Shown one piece after another: positions 39,478 through 52,780 of a stretch of DNA of 64,000 nucleotides (its first letter is position 1; each line of letters opens with the position of its first letter). A program made the translations under genes and the position numbers. Below the pieces are notes generated by a model. It was not told the DNA's origin, searched no databases, and saw only the letters and a program-made list of their open reading frames with translations. The DNA is from Sipunculus nudus (lineage: Eukaryota > Annelida > Sipuncula > Golfingiida > Sipunculidae). The stretch spans positions 59,789,159 through 59,853,158 of the forward strand of contig CM049313.1 in NCBI GenBank assembly GCA_026874595.1. The letters run 5' to 3'.

Positions 39478-39562
39478 GTAAGCTGGTTGGTCAAGTGAAC
39501 AGCACAGGGCCTCACAGTGATTGTGCTCACAACTCTAATCCCAGTACAGGTGAATCCAAGTC
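39478..39562 (+). repeat. Possible tRNA-derived SINE head, second copy
   Basis: TTGGTCAAGTGAACAGCACA is A-box-like and CTCTAATCCCAGTACA is a degenerate B-box region. AGTGAACAG and AATCCCAGTACA are shared with the stretch at 38060. It is not a functional tRNA: the B box is broken and no cloverleaf could be drawn. Confidence 0.3.
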
Positions 39563-42500
39563 CTCCCCACTGTGGTCAAACCCCTTTACAATTTTTGCCA
39601 GGAAACAATAAACATTCTAGGATTTTCAAGGAATTCTAAGCAGCGTAGAATCCCTGTAAACTGGTAAGAATGTATATTTATAGATTTGATTGCTCTCAGC
39701 CAAGAGACTGGTATATATTTTTGTATCACAATCCTGTTTTATTTCAGGCATACATACCACTGTAGGATATACCTGTATGGAAACAAATATGCCAATTATG
39801 TTGCAAGTCAGCTCTTGCATTTCCTGTCACCCTATGACATAACCACTGTGTGTCTGTGGCATTCCTGACATTAAACACATTATTAAACACTGTATCCTTC
39901 AGCCATGTACTGTGTGTCTGACAAATGTGTTACAAATTACCTCACTAGTAATGGCATGATACATAACAGAATCATGGTGACACAGATTCGGTTACATCAT
40001 ATTGCGCACTGTGGAAGACACCACTTTCTTTAATGGGGAAGCCTAGTGGCTGAAATGCTATACTGCCTACTGGCCAAATGCTTGCATATCAAGGGGGAGC
40101 CAAATCATTTCATTACAGTGCATAACTCTGTGTCCATCTGGTTCTGAATTCCTAGATAACAAGTTTTCTTGCTTACATGATATCAGACTCTGTTGAGCCA
40201 GGAGTTAAAATGAGTATACATTTGTGTATTTAATACAAGTGTGTAGAAGGAAATGGACACAAGAAATCTTGAACCTTATTTCCAATGTGTTTTTAATCTC
40301 CCAACTCCTGTATTCATGATGAACTAATCAATGATCAATAAAATTTAAACTAATCTACTGAATATTAGTATCTTTATTCCTCCCTGGTAATACTGCAATT
40401 ACAACTAATAATATAATTTGTTAATGGATTTTTAATGTCTCTGCAAGAAAGCAACATTGCTGTTCAAAATGATCAGAGCAGAGAGCATAACCATTCAGCT
40501 GACAATATAATTACTTTGCAGTATAAAGAGTGCTAATCTATAAATGGTCAGCACTAATTAACTACAGCATTAATTACAAATCACCATCACTAAATCAGGA
40601 ATATAAACAGTGTGTATAACCACATTACATGTGAAAATGCCTGCGCCAGGCAGGTAGGCAATCATCCCCATTCATGTGTGTTTGTGTGTTTGTTCACAAT
40701 ATAACTCTTGCAATCATGCACGGAATTCCATGAAATTTTCAGGCTGGAATGAGTCTATGAAGAATCAATTAGATTTTGCCTTGGATCTGGTACGTGATCC
40801 TGATTCATGTCATCAAGGATTATTAACTAATGTAGTCACGAATAAACAGGGACACAATTCGTGTTTCTGATAACAACTGATTAAAATTTTAAAAGATTGA
40901 TCTGTGACAGTCCAATTTGGCTCACATTTCTACTTTTCCATCAAGGAAATTCACAAAAACATTAATTTCTCTCTTCCAGGAAACAGTTCTTATATGGAAT
41001 ACAAGTTTCTTCCAAAAAACATTCAGTTCATGAGGAACTACTAATGTGCATGTTAATTTTCTCTTAACCTACACTGACTGCATGGTAAAGGAACTATATT
41101 AAATCCTCGCTGGGGAGAATTATGAGTCCGTTCTGATTTGTATGCACTTTAAGCCTATTCCCTGTAGGTGCAAAGATATCAAGAGTGTATAGAAACTAAG
41201 ATTTAGGGACCAGTTACTACATCAAATACTAACAGGACCTAGGAACTAGAAGATATACAAAAATGCCTCCTCAACCTCAGGGACCAGATATTTACCAGAT
41301 ATTTAACATATATAGCATCAGATGTCTATCTAGAACACTTATAACCTCCGTATCTGATAAACAGGATGTTCCTGTTAGGACCATGTCACTCTAATTATAG
41401 ACCCAGACTACTAATCCATGTTGACTGTACATTCCATTAGCTTCAGCTGCTGTTAATGACCAGCCATAATCAGCACACTTGACATAACCCCCTACAATTT
41501 TAATACCAAAGTGGTTTTCATTTACAGAACCACTGTTACAGGACAATCATCAAATATACATAATGGCTTCCTGATACTTGCATCCACCAATATTGATATC
41601 AGAAACTAATTTCATTTGTTTTATAACCCTTGGCACATTATCTTATAATCTATGTCAGATGATATAAATGATAAATATTGCTTTTCATCAACTTTTCAAT
41701 GAAAGGCAAACTATTCTCACAATGAATATTTATTAATATTTTAAACAAAATCTAACTTTTTATACATAATATTAATCAATAAAATTCAAAAACTTTCATA
41801 AAATAAATGCAAGTGCATGTATTTGGTATAAGTCACTTCAAAACAACACAAGGATTAAAAAGATAAACAATAGTACCATCTGATCTCAATATTCTTAAAA
41901 TTCTTGACTGAAAGGTTAAAGGTCATTTAACTGTATAACACCTCAGCCCACTTCATCTGGTTAGTATTATTTCAACTAGAGTTCAACTGAGTGCCCAAGT
42001 CTGGTTGGATCTGTACCTTCACAGGTAAATCAACATGAACCCAGAGGGCTGGGATGCTTCCGGTAGCACAGACCTTACAGAGGGCTGGGATGCCTCCTCT
42101 TACAAATCTCTTGAGCTGGAAAATATGGGTTGGGTGTGGAGTCATAACAGACTGGAGCGGAAATTATTCTGAATCTGCATTGGGTCTAGTCAGCCCTGAA
42201 GTTAATATGTGTACACTGATCAATGGCTGGTCAGGATGCTTATGATGCAAGGGATCAGTCATTGGGAGTAATATAGCTGTTTGGGTATTTTCCTGATGCC
42301 TTAGAAAAATGTGTATATTAAATCATGTTACTGCTTTATGGATTACATTTTTTCCTGACATATAAAAGAGGAATTGACTGCAAGGACTAGGACAGCTGAC
42401 AGTCATGGAGGAATGTAGCAGGACCGCATAACAAACCAACCAGCATACTATTAGTAATAGGACATACCTTTCATTGGCATGATCAACCAAAGTGTTAAAG

Positions 42501-42717
42501 TAAACAGTACCTTGATGCCATAAAATGTACTGCACAATAAAATGATGTTAAAAAGTAATTTTAACTGCTGAATTTGCACACAAAAGTGTCCTACATTTTA
42601 ACATTAAAGCAAAAGTATTTCTGGGAAAGAAGATAACAAGTCTGCAACAATAAGTGAAAGTTGAGGAGCAAACACTGATAATCTGTCTCAAGCACATACT
42701 AAACCAAGTGATGTAGA

Positions 42718-43140
42718 CTTAAGTCCCCAGTCTTGGACTCGTCCACTTTTTTAGGGACTCTGACTTGGACACGTCCACTTTTTTAGGAACTGGGACATGG
42801 TCTCGAGGATCCTGGGCTTGTACTCAGACTCAGGTAAAGACTCGAGAAATCATGACCAGTCCATATTGAGTCCAGCAGGAAAAGAAAAGCTTAAAAGTTA
42901 TATACATGTGCGAACTACCAACAGATATTACAAAGAAAGCCTACATGTATTACCAATAACAATTTTGCTCCGCACTGGGGGATTTTCCTGTTTTAATTCC
43001 AATTAATAAGTAGATTTGTATCAGACTTGGACTTCGGTTCCAAATAACTAAGGACAAGATGAGGGTGGACTCAGACTCGAACCTGCTGGAAATGCACTTG
43101 GATATACTGGAGTGGCCTGGGATAGCATGGACTTGACTAA
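42718..43140. repeat. Degenerate GACTTGGAC-rich stretch
   Basis: Recurring units such as CTTGGACTCGTCCACTTTTTTAG, GACTTGGACACGTCCACTTTTTTAG, CAGACTCAGG, GACTTGGACTTCGG and GACTCAGACTCGAAC. The first two are close copies 33 bp apart. This looks like an eroded minisatellite built on GACTYGGAC. Confidence 0.45.
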
Positions 43141-44529
43141 ATGATGGTCTTAAACACCCCCCACTGTGATGTACCTGGCACAGTTTAAATACAGTATAAA
43201 TCACCTCTCATGTTCCTGTGTATTCATTACCCAGTCATGACCAGGATGGCTCAATATGAAGAACAAACAACTTTCTGCTGAGGTGAGGAGGGGAGGACAG
43301 CTGCTCAAGGCTGGAACAGCTTCTGATGCTGCCATCTGTTTCCACCTTACAGTGCTGTGAATCACACACAGGCTGGCCAAGTGCTGCTGAACTACTCCAC
43401 ATACATACAACTACTTGGTATGCTAATATGCTGGTTTAGTATATGAGGGTCTGCAGTACATGATTCATCATTGACCTCATTCAACTACTCCTTAGTGCTA
43501 CTGGATTTTACCAAAATTAGAAAACAAAACTATTCTGGGAAAAAGGTATAAAAGGGTGTTTTGACCCAAACTTTTATCAAAGAAATGCAGTTAAATATGC
43601 CTTTGGACACAGATTAATGTCTTAGGACATCAAGTGCACATAGAAGCTTCAAAATATAAACGGTTTGGGAAGGAGGTGAGAGTTCAGAACAGGCCAAAAC
43701 TTATACTCAGCTATGTCACACAAAAAAGGTACAGAGATCTCCGTCAAGTACAGTCTCAAGTACATACCAGTGCAATGTTTACCCAAAAAAAAGAGAAAGT
43801 AATACATATGTTTTCTGTTGTTCTATTTTAGTATCCTACTGTTGCAAACAAACATCCTGAAAACTGCTATGTAAGAACCTGGAAGAGCTCCCAGCATCGC
43901 CACTATCATACACAGGGATGCTGCAGGGTCAGGTAGCTCTGTAATGATCTGCATCTGGTGTCATCATTGTACCAAAATGATACAGATGTCATCCCCCACA
44001 ATGACACACTTTCTGTACTCCGCACACTAAGATGTCAGGTGGTACATGATATATGGTGCTACATGATATATGGTGTGTGTTAAGTAAGCCACATTAAATC
44101 TTTGTTTGCTCCATGACTAAAGCTAGAAGGCCCTCTATAAAGAGCAAAATATTTCCGTTGAGGCAAAATACAGGTTAATTAGGCAACAGAACATTTTTGT
44201 TTACTACAAAACGAAAGCAAAATATTTCTGAAACAAAATTTTCAGACTCATCTGAGAGACTATCAAAAGGAAAATCATAAAATTATCATGAGTTATGGTT
44301 TGCCTTCACTGTCAATATTCTTGTGTTCTAATCACTAGGCAACCAGTTGACTGAAGATCTACCTGGTATTACAAACTGCCAATGCAGCATGTTTTTTATG
44401 GATACAAATGTCAATATGAGAAAACTGGTGATCCCAGATAAGGGGATTATCCTGGATTTGCGCCTTAATCAGAACCAACACTAATTAAAATCCGTCAAAC
44501 ATTTTTGTGTAGTTTTATATGTTAAAACA

Positions 44530-46425
44530 CAAGGGACCCATGGGTCACGGCACTTAGCTGTTATATATGATAAAAAATATGATTTGGGAAAGAGGTACAT
44601 GCTGGTTTTGTGTGGTAATAAATATAAGCTTTATTACGAGTTGTTGGTGTTTAGCTTATGTGTGATTTTGATAGTATCTTTAGAGACAGGGAAGAGGATT
44701 GATTTCATTTATTTTATTAACAAATGGAGTGCTATTGTCACACAGATTTTGACTTGGCCATATAATTTATAAGCAGCACATATAATAAGAGTTTAACTAT
44801 TTATTAAAATTTAATAACAAATATTGGGCCAATATAATTTTTGTTTAAAAAAAATAATAAGAAAATCATATGATTTTTTTAAATAAAATATAACTGAAAT
44901 GATTATTGAAATAATAGTATAGAATATATTCATGAATGCATGCATGAATACATTTTGAAAGTATCTGCACTGGTATTCAAATACTTTCATTTTTACCTGA
45001 ATTCCCATTCTTATGCAATAAAATTTTTTAATGCAGTATATATTCATATTCGTATTCAAATACATTTGCAAAGCATTCGCACCATGTCTAGTATTTATTC
45101 AGTTTTAGCCAAACAATGATGTTGAGAATCCAGAATATACAAAATTCACAAATTTAAATAATGATCATAAGTACCTGGTTTTATGGCTTTTATTTATATT
45201 AAAAAAAAAATAAATGTAATATATTCACTTTGGACTACTTTCACATCCATCTACACACTAGACACAGTAGGAATCTAGATTAATATTATCAACTGCATCT
45301 TTGTCTATCATTAATTTCCTTCATATGATCCCTAATGATTGGAAATGAATAATATGATTTATTTTTTTTATCATTAAATTTTAACTGAAAAATACCATAG
45401 GTGACTGCTTGGTGTTATTTGGAATAACATTGACATTGACATTCTATCCATCCATACAAGATTCTTACATCATCAGTAACTGCAAGTTAATTTCCTGTTA
45501 CTCATCAACTAACAAATTCCTTTTCTATTAATTTTTCTTTAATTTGTTATTAAAAACCAATAAAAAAATATTAATTTATTGTTTATTGTTATGTTGTTTT
45601 TCAAAACAACTACTAGATGAGTTGGGTTGGACACCTGGATCAACTGTGGCTGGGCATTAGCTGCCTGGCTGCCCCAGTGTATGCTTCGCTCAAGCGTGAA
45701 TAATCTGATGAAAGGTCAACAAGGTCAACATACAGGTGACCCAAGAGGGGCTGTATTGAGCCTGGGTCTGACATGGTCTCATAAAAACATTAATAAAAGC
45801 TTCAATATTTGGCCAATTTCTTTCAGCTTTCTGAACTACAAAGATGAAATCCTTATGTGTGCATGATATGAAAATTATATCAACAGTCCTCTCAGGAAAC
45901 AAACATGCCATGGTCAACGTTGGGCAAAATTTAAGGTATTCATTTTATATTTATACTAATAACTTATAAAATTTGAAAATTCAGAACTAATTTTTGGTAT
46001 TCAATTGAATCTTGATTAAATAATGTTACATCCCTGACAAAAAATCTCTAGCTTCAGCAATTCTCTTGTTAAGGAAGTAAATATATTTCTTGATTTTTTA
46101 AAAAGTGCATTATGTTTGGGCCCATAACTTAAAACAATTATGCAATACTGACATCATTTCTGGCATGTGCATAGAATATGTATAGAAAATTATGTATATT
46201 ATATATGATCAAAGTCAGATCAGTGGTTTTGATATTAGGCAGTCTTACAGTGTAACAATGGGTTTTTAAAGGAAAAATGAAGTTTTTCATTAAATATTTT
46301 GAAGGAATTAAGTCCTAGTGATCAAATTCTTGGCATGGTGGGGGATTTTGGAGACATCTAACTGTATGCCAAATTTAAGGAACTTAGAGCTGAAGCTGGG
46401 GAGCTGAGCTCTAGCAAACTGCATA
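44530..46425 (-). mobile_element. Element E1: degraded member of the E family
   Basis: Left end, minus strand: GTGACCCATGGGTCC palindrome near 44533-44547 then CTTG before TG. The right part at 46295-46423 contains GAAGGAATTAAGTCCTAGTGA, GACATCTAACTGTATGCC and GAGCTGAGCT, matching the 5' end of the better preserved E copies at about 49335-49420 and 49549. The interior is AT-rich. A segment at about 45890-46260 is a diverged duplicate of 46575-46945 (CATGCCATGGTCAA, GTTTGGGCCCATAACTT, ATATTAGGCAGTC). Boundaries are approximate. Confidence 0.4.
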
Positions 46426-46949
46426 TCACTAGCTTGATGTAAACAATGTGTGACATTGTGCTTAAACACTTCAATAAAATCTACAGTTTTTGATCAACTG
46501 GTTTCAAATTTTTGGTGTTAACAGTTGAAATGGTAACAAAAACATGCTTTGAAAATTAAATCCTCAGCAGTTACAGGGAAAAAAAACGTGCCATGGTCAA
46601 ACTTGGGCTAAATTTATGGTACCATTTTGATATTTTTGCCAATATTTAAAAAAATTTAACAGATTTTGATCTAATTGTTGGTATACAATTAAATTTTGAT
46701 CAATTAAAGTTGTATTACTGAAAAAAAGTCCCTACCTTTCACCCTTATGGTCTTATGTGACCAAATATCTTTCCTGATTTTTTTTACAAAGTCCATTATG
46801 TTTGGGCCCATAACTTTTTTAAATAATACTGACTTAATTTCTGGCATGTACACAGGAACTATATAGAGGAATATTTATGGCAAATATGAAAAAAAACCAG
46901 ATGAGTGGTTTTTATATTAGGCAGTCCTGAAGTGTGAAAATAGATTTCT

Positions 46950-49304
46950 AACAAGTGACCCATGGGTCATGATGCTCAGCTGCCAAGCATCACCTGTGAC
47001 ATCATGGACTGAGATTCACAACTTCCTATCAAATTTTGAAGAACCAATTTGCCAATTTGTTGAAAATTTTCTATGACAACAGAAATATATATCATATATA
47101 TATGCTTGAAACCTGTCAGTCTCAAAAGGAACACCACAAAGGGCAAATATAAGATCAAAATATATAGCAAAAATCAAGGATATACATGCAAGAATTATTG
47201 AGAAACAGGTGCTTCTGTATGAATTTTTATTCAATACAAGCCAACTGTACTGCACTTTTATAAATGATGGTAATATTTATTCAGAAATATTTGACCTAAT
47301 CCTTTACAAGATTACATAAATATACATCCAACTGCATTCACTTTAACTGTTCTTGAGATAATATGATCAAAAGGAATTAAAAGATGGTTGCCTGGTGGCC
47401 ATATTGGACTTCTGACAAGTCTGAAATCAGACAACAAACATTCTCTAAATCGGACCAAACATTAAAGAAAAATTACTGAAACTGCTGTAAAAGAATTTCT
47501 AAGGTGGCTAACTGGCAGACATAATGGATTTCTGACAAGTATGACATTTGATATCCCACATTCTCCAAAAAGAGACCAAACTTGGGGCAAATTATCCAGT
47601 AATGAATGCCCAAAAATAATTCAAAAGGCATGTCCAGGCCCTCATATCAGATTTATAGATATGCAATTGTAAAAAGTGTAAGTCCAATATTTTTTATTAT
47701 CACTCTGCTTTTCAATGGGGTCAGCAGGGTAGGTACACTGCCAAACCTGAAAGAAAAGAAATGCAGAAAGCATGACTAAGAGTCTTGAAATAAAACAAAA
47801 AGCCATCCTAAATCAAGGTACACGTCCACATATTATGAGAACAAACACTTGCTTTTATATGTGGTGATATATATTAAAATATTCAGATATCTAGGAAACT
47901 AAGTTTATTGCTAGGATTCCATAAAATAAACTGCAAAATGTTCCCATCATCTTATAAATCAGTAGCTAAACCTTAATACTATACTCTCATAGTCTTAATG
48001 CCTGGCTGAAACATTCTGACAACAGTGTTTTTGTTATGAAGTAACGAGGTACTTATCACTGAGCTTTATCACTTAATAGGCTGATACAAAAGGGAGTCAT
48101 ATGTCACCAGTGTCACTCACAATTACAGCCACACAGGGAGATGTACCAGCTGGAGTGGGATGGTTATATATACAAGAAAAATAGAGATGGTCTATAAAAT
48201 AAGTAATTGTGAACATCCCTGACCTATGACCTTTGCCTTTTGCCCATATATCAACTGGATTCTTTCTAAATGATGGGTAACTACTAACCACTTAAATCTG
48301 GTGTAATTACTTGGCAACCAATGGGTGAATAACTTTGACTTGAAACCTTTAACCTGCTGACCAGCTGACCCCAAAATCAATAAGTTATTTATTCAAGCAA
48401 AAAGACCCATAAATATGAAGTTTGAGTCAAACTGAGTGATGCATAGATGTGGCATATGTGAGAGACTGAAGGTTTGGGTTGAACAGTTACACTTGAAATA
48501 TGCTCACAAGCATTAAGAACAATTAAATATTGTGACCTTGACCTTTCACTTTTTGACCTCAACATCAATAGGCTTCTTCCCTTATTGGTAGGTAAGCCAT
48601 ATATGACAGATGGAAGGTAAAGATTGAAAAGTTTGCTGAAAATGACTCCACGCAAGAAGTGGGTGCTGTGAACTTGACCTTTGACATCAAAATCAACAGG
48701 TATTTTCCCCTGTTGACAGAGAAGGATATCAGTGCTGGAAGGTTTGGAATGAAAAGTCTAGCTTGAAATGTGTCCACAACCTTTTCAAAGAAGTGGATCC
48801 TGTGACCCTGACCTTTGACCTTGTGACCTCAAAATCTATAGGATTCTTCTCCAACTTAGTAGGTGAGCTATATGTGAAAGATCAAAGAATTGGGATGAAA
48901 GGGTTGGCTTCAAATGCATCCACAGGCTTTTCAAAGAAGAGGCTCCTGTGACCTTGACCTTTGACCTTTTGACCTAAAAAAATTATGGTTCTTCCCCTGT
49001 TGGAAGGTGAGCTGTATGTGAAAGATGGAAGGTTTGGGATGAAAATTTTGTCTCAAAGAGTTATTTCTGGGGGGTGCAAACACACCCCATAACTTCGAGA
49101 ATATAGGTCGCAGTGACCTGATTTCAGGTTTGCAAGGAGATCTTTTTATAACCTCTAAGACTGCATAGGGTTCATGGCCCTAGCCCCTATGGTTACGATT
49201 TGTGCCCTGCTAACGGACGGCCGGCCGGCCGGACGGACAGACGGAAGGACGACGGACAAAGACCCATCGCTATAGCCCAGCATGACTGAAAGTCAGCTGA
49301 GCTA
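46950..49304 (-). mobile_element. Element E2: Helitron-like element with ~135-bp tandem TGACCTTGACC cores
   Basis: Left end, minus strand: subterminal AGCTGAGC (46981-46974), the perfect palindrome TGACCCATGGGTCA (46969-46956), then CTTG followed by TT. Right end: AGCTGAGC at 49295-49302. Interior: two diverged units at about 47385-47600 (TGGCCATATTGGACTTCTGACAAG type), then units about 135 bp apart beginning with TGACCTTGACCTTTGACC-like strings at 48533, 48668, 48803 and 48949. Each is followed by AAAATCAATAGG and GGAAGGTTTGGGATGAAA. A CGGACGGCCGGCCGGCCGG stretch (49215-49235) and CGGACAGACGGA precede the right end. Confidence 0.55.
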
Positions 49305-49556
49305 ATAAAAAATTGAGGTTTTTCCTTATTATCTCGAAGGAACGAAGTCCTATTGACCCAATTTTCGGCATGGTAGGAGATTTTGGGGACATCTAACTGT
49401 ATGCCGAATTTCAGATTCGTAGGTCCAATGGTGTCGAAACGTGCCAGTCTTACGGACGGACATCCGGACAGATGGACAGACGGATGGACGGACAGACAGA
49501 CAGACGACAGACAATGGACCACGACTATAGCTCAGATGACTTATAATTAGCTGAGC
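49305..49556 (-). mobile_element. Element E3: 5'-end fragment of the E family abutting E2
   Basis: Begins just inside GAAGGAACGAAGTCCTATTGA, continues GGGGACATCTAACTGTATGCC and a GGACGGACAGACAGA run, and ends with a second AGCTGAGC (49549-49556) next to AACAAGTG. It repeats the terminal ~250 bp of the E family directly after the right end of E2, as if the 5' end were duplicated in tandem. Confidence 0.5.
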
Positions 49557-49624
49557 TAACAAGTGAAACCATAATGTTTCTTGGCAGGTCACAAAATAGG
49601 AATTTTAGATTTACTATTTATGAG

Positions 49625-49856
49625 ATAAAGAATTGTAGAGATGGGGAAGGAGTGGGAAGGAGGGAGAGAGAAAGGGAAGGAGAGAAAGTGGGAGTGAGAG
49701 AGAGAGGAGAAAGAAAAAGACAATAGGAAAGAGAGAGAAAGCCAGGAGGAAAAAGAGAAAGAAAGAGAAGAGAGAGAGAGAGAAAAGAGAGAAAGATGAG
49801 GAGAGAGAGAGAAAAAGAGAGAGAAGAGAGAGAGAGAGAGAGAAAGGAGATCAACA
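49625..49856 (+). repeat. Long GA-rich purine tract
   Basis: About 230 bp almost entirely A and G on the plus strand (GAGAGAGAG, GGAAGGAG and GAAAGAGA blocks). It could form triplex or H-DNA; it encodes only a low-complexity Leu/Ser frame on the other strand. Confidence 0.9.
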
Positions 49857-52780
49857 ACAGGGATGACAGCTGAGTGTATGTGAGAGACTGTTAGGCTGGT
49901 ACAGTTCCTGGACAGATGCTGTCAGAATCTGGTACCCCTCCTGTCAAAGCTACACATCAACGTCAAGGAACAGTTGATCCACGGTCAAACAAACACCACG
50001 TTGTTAAGCAGTACTCATTTACCATCTGACCCCATATGTATGGACATTCCCCCTGAAATCTATCCACAATTCAATTGTCATTCCTGAAATGAAAATAATG
50101 CATACAAATTGAAATAAGGAAGAAGTGTTTACAACTGCCCCACAACTGAACTGGATGTATGCCATGCACTCAGAGCGAAAGGTTAAAGACCTTTAAAATA
50201 AAGACTTGTAGATAGACAAGAACTGATAGACATTGAGCTTGATCTGGCCCAGTAACACTAAAGGGGCTTATTCTGCTATAGGACATTCATGAACTAAGGA
50301 TATTTCCTTGAAGCTTTTATAAAAGTAGGATTAAAATGCTTCTCCAACTGCACAAAGGCTGTTCCTTTCAATTTTATCTGTGTTTATAACTTGTGGGGGG
50401 GAGCGAAAATAATCAAAGCAAAATCAACAAGGACACCTTGAAAGTCGGAAAGTCGGATGAACCTGAGTTTTGAAAAGGTTTTTTTTTTTTTGCAACTAGG
50501 TAGGGGACTTGAAACTTCCACACATATGCAACACACCACTAAGTCACATGGTTTATCTGTTTGTCAAAATTGGCACGCATGTAAGCCATATTTACTAAGA
50601 GCTTGTAGATAAACCAACTCATAAATCTGTCACAGAGGCATTATGAGAACTTTTCTTAAGAGGAATTACCTACATTTTATTAGTATGTACAGTATACAAA
50701 ATACTTTTTTATGGTTAGGTGCACCTGTGCACCACAGCTTATAACAACTGGGTGCACAAAGTTATTTCAAGGTGCACAAATACACTGTCATTACAGTTAT
50801 TTTTATTATAGCTATATTATAATTTATACACATTTCAGTGGAGTAAAAAATAAACTAAGGGTTTTCACTTGGTCAGAATGCAACCTTGAGTAATATCTGT
50901 CTAAAGAAAAGCTCTGACCACTGGATCTATATAAATGTAGCACTTGTCTAGTGTGACAACATGTTTTAGTGTTTATATGTCCTTGTTTGATCATCTGGAC
51001 TGTCAGATGTGCATGTGCCTAACGGTCCTGAAGACCTGTCTTAGTTTACAGCCTCAGGTGCACAGTGTGCACCTCGCAGTTATACAGCAGGTGCACAAGA
51101 CTGATTTTTGGTGCATCTATGCACCTAGGCACCCAGTATTTCGAACACTGATGTACACAGAGTACTGAAACCAAGAAACACATAAATTGTACATGAAAGA
51201 GAGGGGCACAGCAGGCTCTACAGGGCTCCACATTAACAGTTAACCGTTTACCCAGGGCAAGTAAAATTGGTGGTAGGGTAACCAAGAGTGGGTTCCTACT
51301 TGCCTGACTGAGCCAGTGGGTGCAACATAAACCTTTACACAAAGAACTGAATCTTGACCAATCTTAAGTTGGCCACTTTCTTTTTTAGGAGAAGTGAAAT
51401 CATAATTGAATACCTCTAGGTTTAATAACATGCATGTTTTAACCTATGCAAATGCCAAAGAGAAATATAATTAACAAAAAGATCATGTGGATCAAATTAT
51501 TTTTTAGTGGTTGTCTCCATGATTACTGATTTTGTGGGACAAGTAAAATTTCATGTAGGGTGAGTAAAACCAAGTTGTCACTTGCCCAACATGGCAATAG
51601 TTTCAAAAGTTAATGTCGAGCCCTGCTATAAGGCATTTATGTGACAACTAACCTTGAGGTATGAATCATGTCAAGTCATGCATGGCAAAATAGTGAAACA
51701 GAATTTCTGACATAAGCTCTATTTGCAAGATTGTCATGGCATCTGGAATACTCATGCAGAGAAAACATGAAATCAATATTAACTTATCATATGGTCATCT
51801 TTATCCTCATTCAATTGAGACAGAGCCCCCTACTGGACACAGACCTAAATTTACCGGAAAAAAAGAACTGTTGTTGTGTCTCTGATGTTTGTATATAGCA
51901 GGCACAAAGCATACCATCAGTGTGTCAGTTGCCAGAAATGCGTATAACAATAGACTAATGAGCCACCTCCACACCAAAGAGTCTTCGGCCCTAGTTACAG
52001 CTGTGTAATTACTTGACTCCCTTCCTGCAAATGGTCCACTTCATGTATAAATCCTGTTTTCCTAGCAATTCACCAAATTAGCCTCAGTGAGCCACATAAT
52101 CATGTTAAATATTGCTCATAATTTCTGCTGACCCCAGGTCCCAGGCAATTAAGCCTGATATGACCAAGTCACATGACAAGGCTTAACACAAGGAAATAGA
52201 TTAAGTGACTCTTAAATGAGAGCAAGCTACAGAATGCAAATACAAAAAGAAAAGTCCTTCAAACAATAGTCTACCAATAAAATTCTACAACTTACTTGAT
52301 GCTTCATTCAAACATTTCCATATTTTGCAAAGTGCAATTTATTAAATGCACCAGGGCATTGTTCTGGTTATGCTGTCATTTATAAACTGTCCAAATAAGT
52401 TAATTAGAAAAGCTACAGCTCTAAATATAATATTTAACTTCATCAGGCATCAATACAAATTTAATTATATGTCAAAGTGTTTCAAAATTAAATATGGCAA
52501 ATGTTTGCTGCTATCTTTATTCATATACCAGGATTAAGTGTTTCTCTAATGAAATATGACAGATGAAAGATCAAGGATTATTAAATTTTCATATAGGGAT
52601 TTCTATTATAACTAATATTCTAATAAAACCAGTGAAAACACTTAAAATGATAAACAGGTAAAGTTTCATCACATAAAATGACCATGTAAAAATACCATTT
52701 GTCCAAATAAATTATCTAAACGAATATTTCACTCATAAGTTAAAATGTCATATAATAGTTTCTTGTGGCAGATAACATAA
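49857..52780. other. Intergenic or intronic; repeat G copy 3; no gene recognised
   Basis: Contains dispersed repeat G copy 3 (50283-50645). GCACCTGTGCACC-like strings recur at 50718-50780 and 51055-51135 (GGTGCACA repeated). No frame over 98 codons; none recognised. Confidence 0.45.
50283..50645 (+). repeat. Dispersed repeat family G, copy 3
   Basis: Landmarks in the same order as at 9724-10060: TTCCTTGAAGCTTTTATAAAA, AACTTGTGGGGG, CAACAAGGACA, CATATATGCAAC, GGTTTATCTGTTTGTCAA, and GATAAACCAACTCATAAATC...CACAGAGGC. Confidence 0.55.

Larger units (their letters stand above)
36502..44529. other. Repeat-poor AT-rich sequence, no gene recognised
   Basis: No open frame beyond 112 codons (37753-38091, plus strand, no recognised homology). 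Two weak tRNA-SINE-like heads lie at 38060-38125 and 39478-39562. A stretch of degenerate GACTTGGAC-type repeats lies at 42718-43140. A 17-bp tandem repeat (CTACATGATATATGGTG-like) lies at 44043-44075. If the MAP1 first exon lies beyond 64000, this is intron. Confidence 0.45.

Noticed and set aside
42323-42535. Possible MAP1 upstream exon ending AATGAAAG then GTATGT
   Set aside because: In the required phase it reads FYGIKVLFTLTLWLIMPMKG, which lacks the MAP1 hydrophobic-strand pattern followed by GE; only the donor looks good.
49618-49857. Leu/Ser-rich open frame of 79 codons
   Set aside because: Translation of the purine tract's complement; simple sequence.
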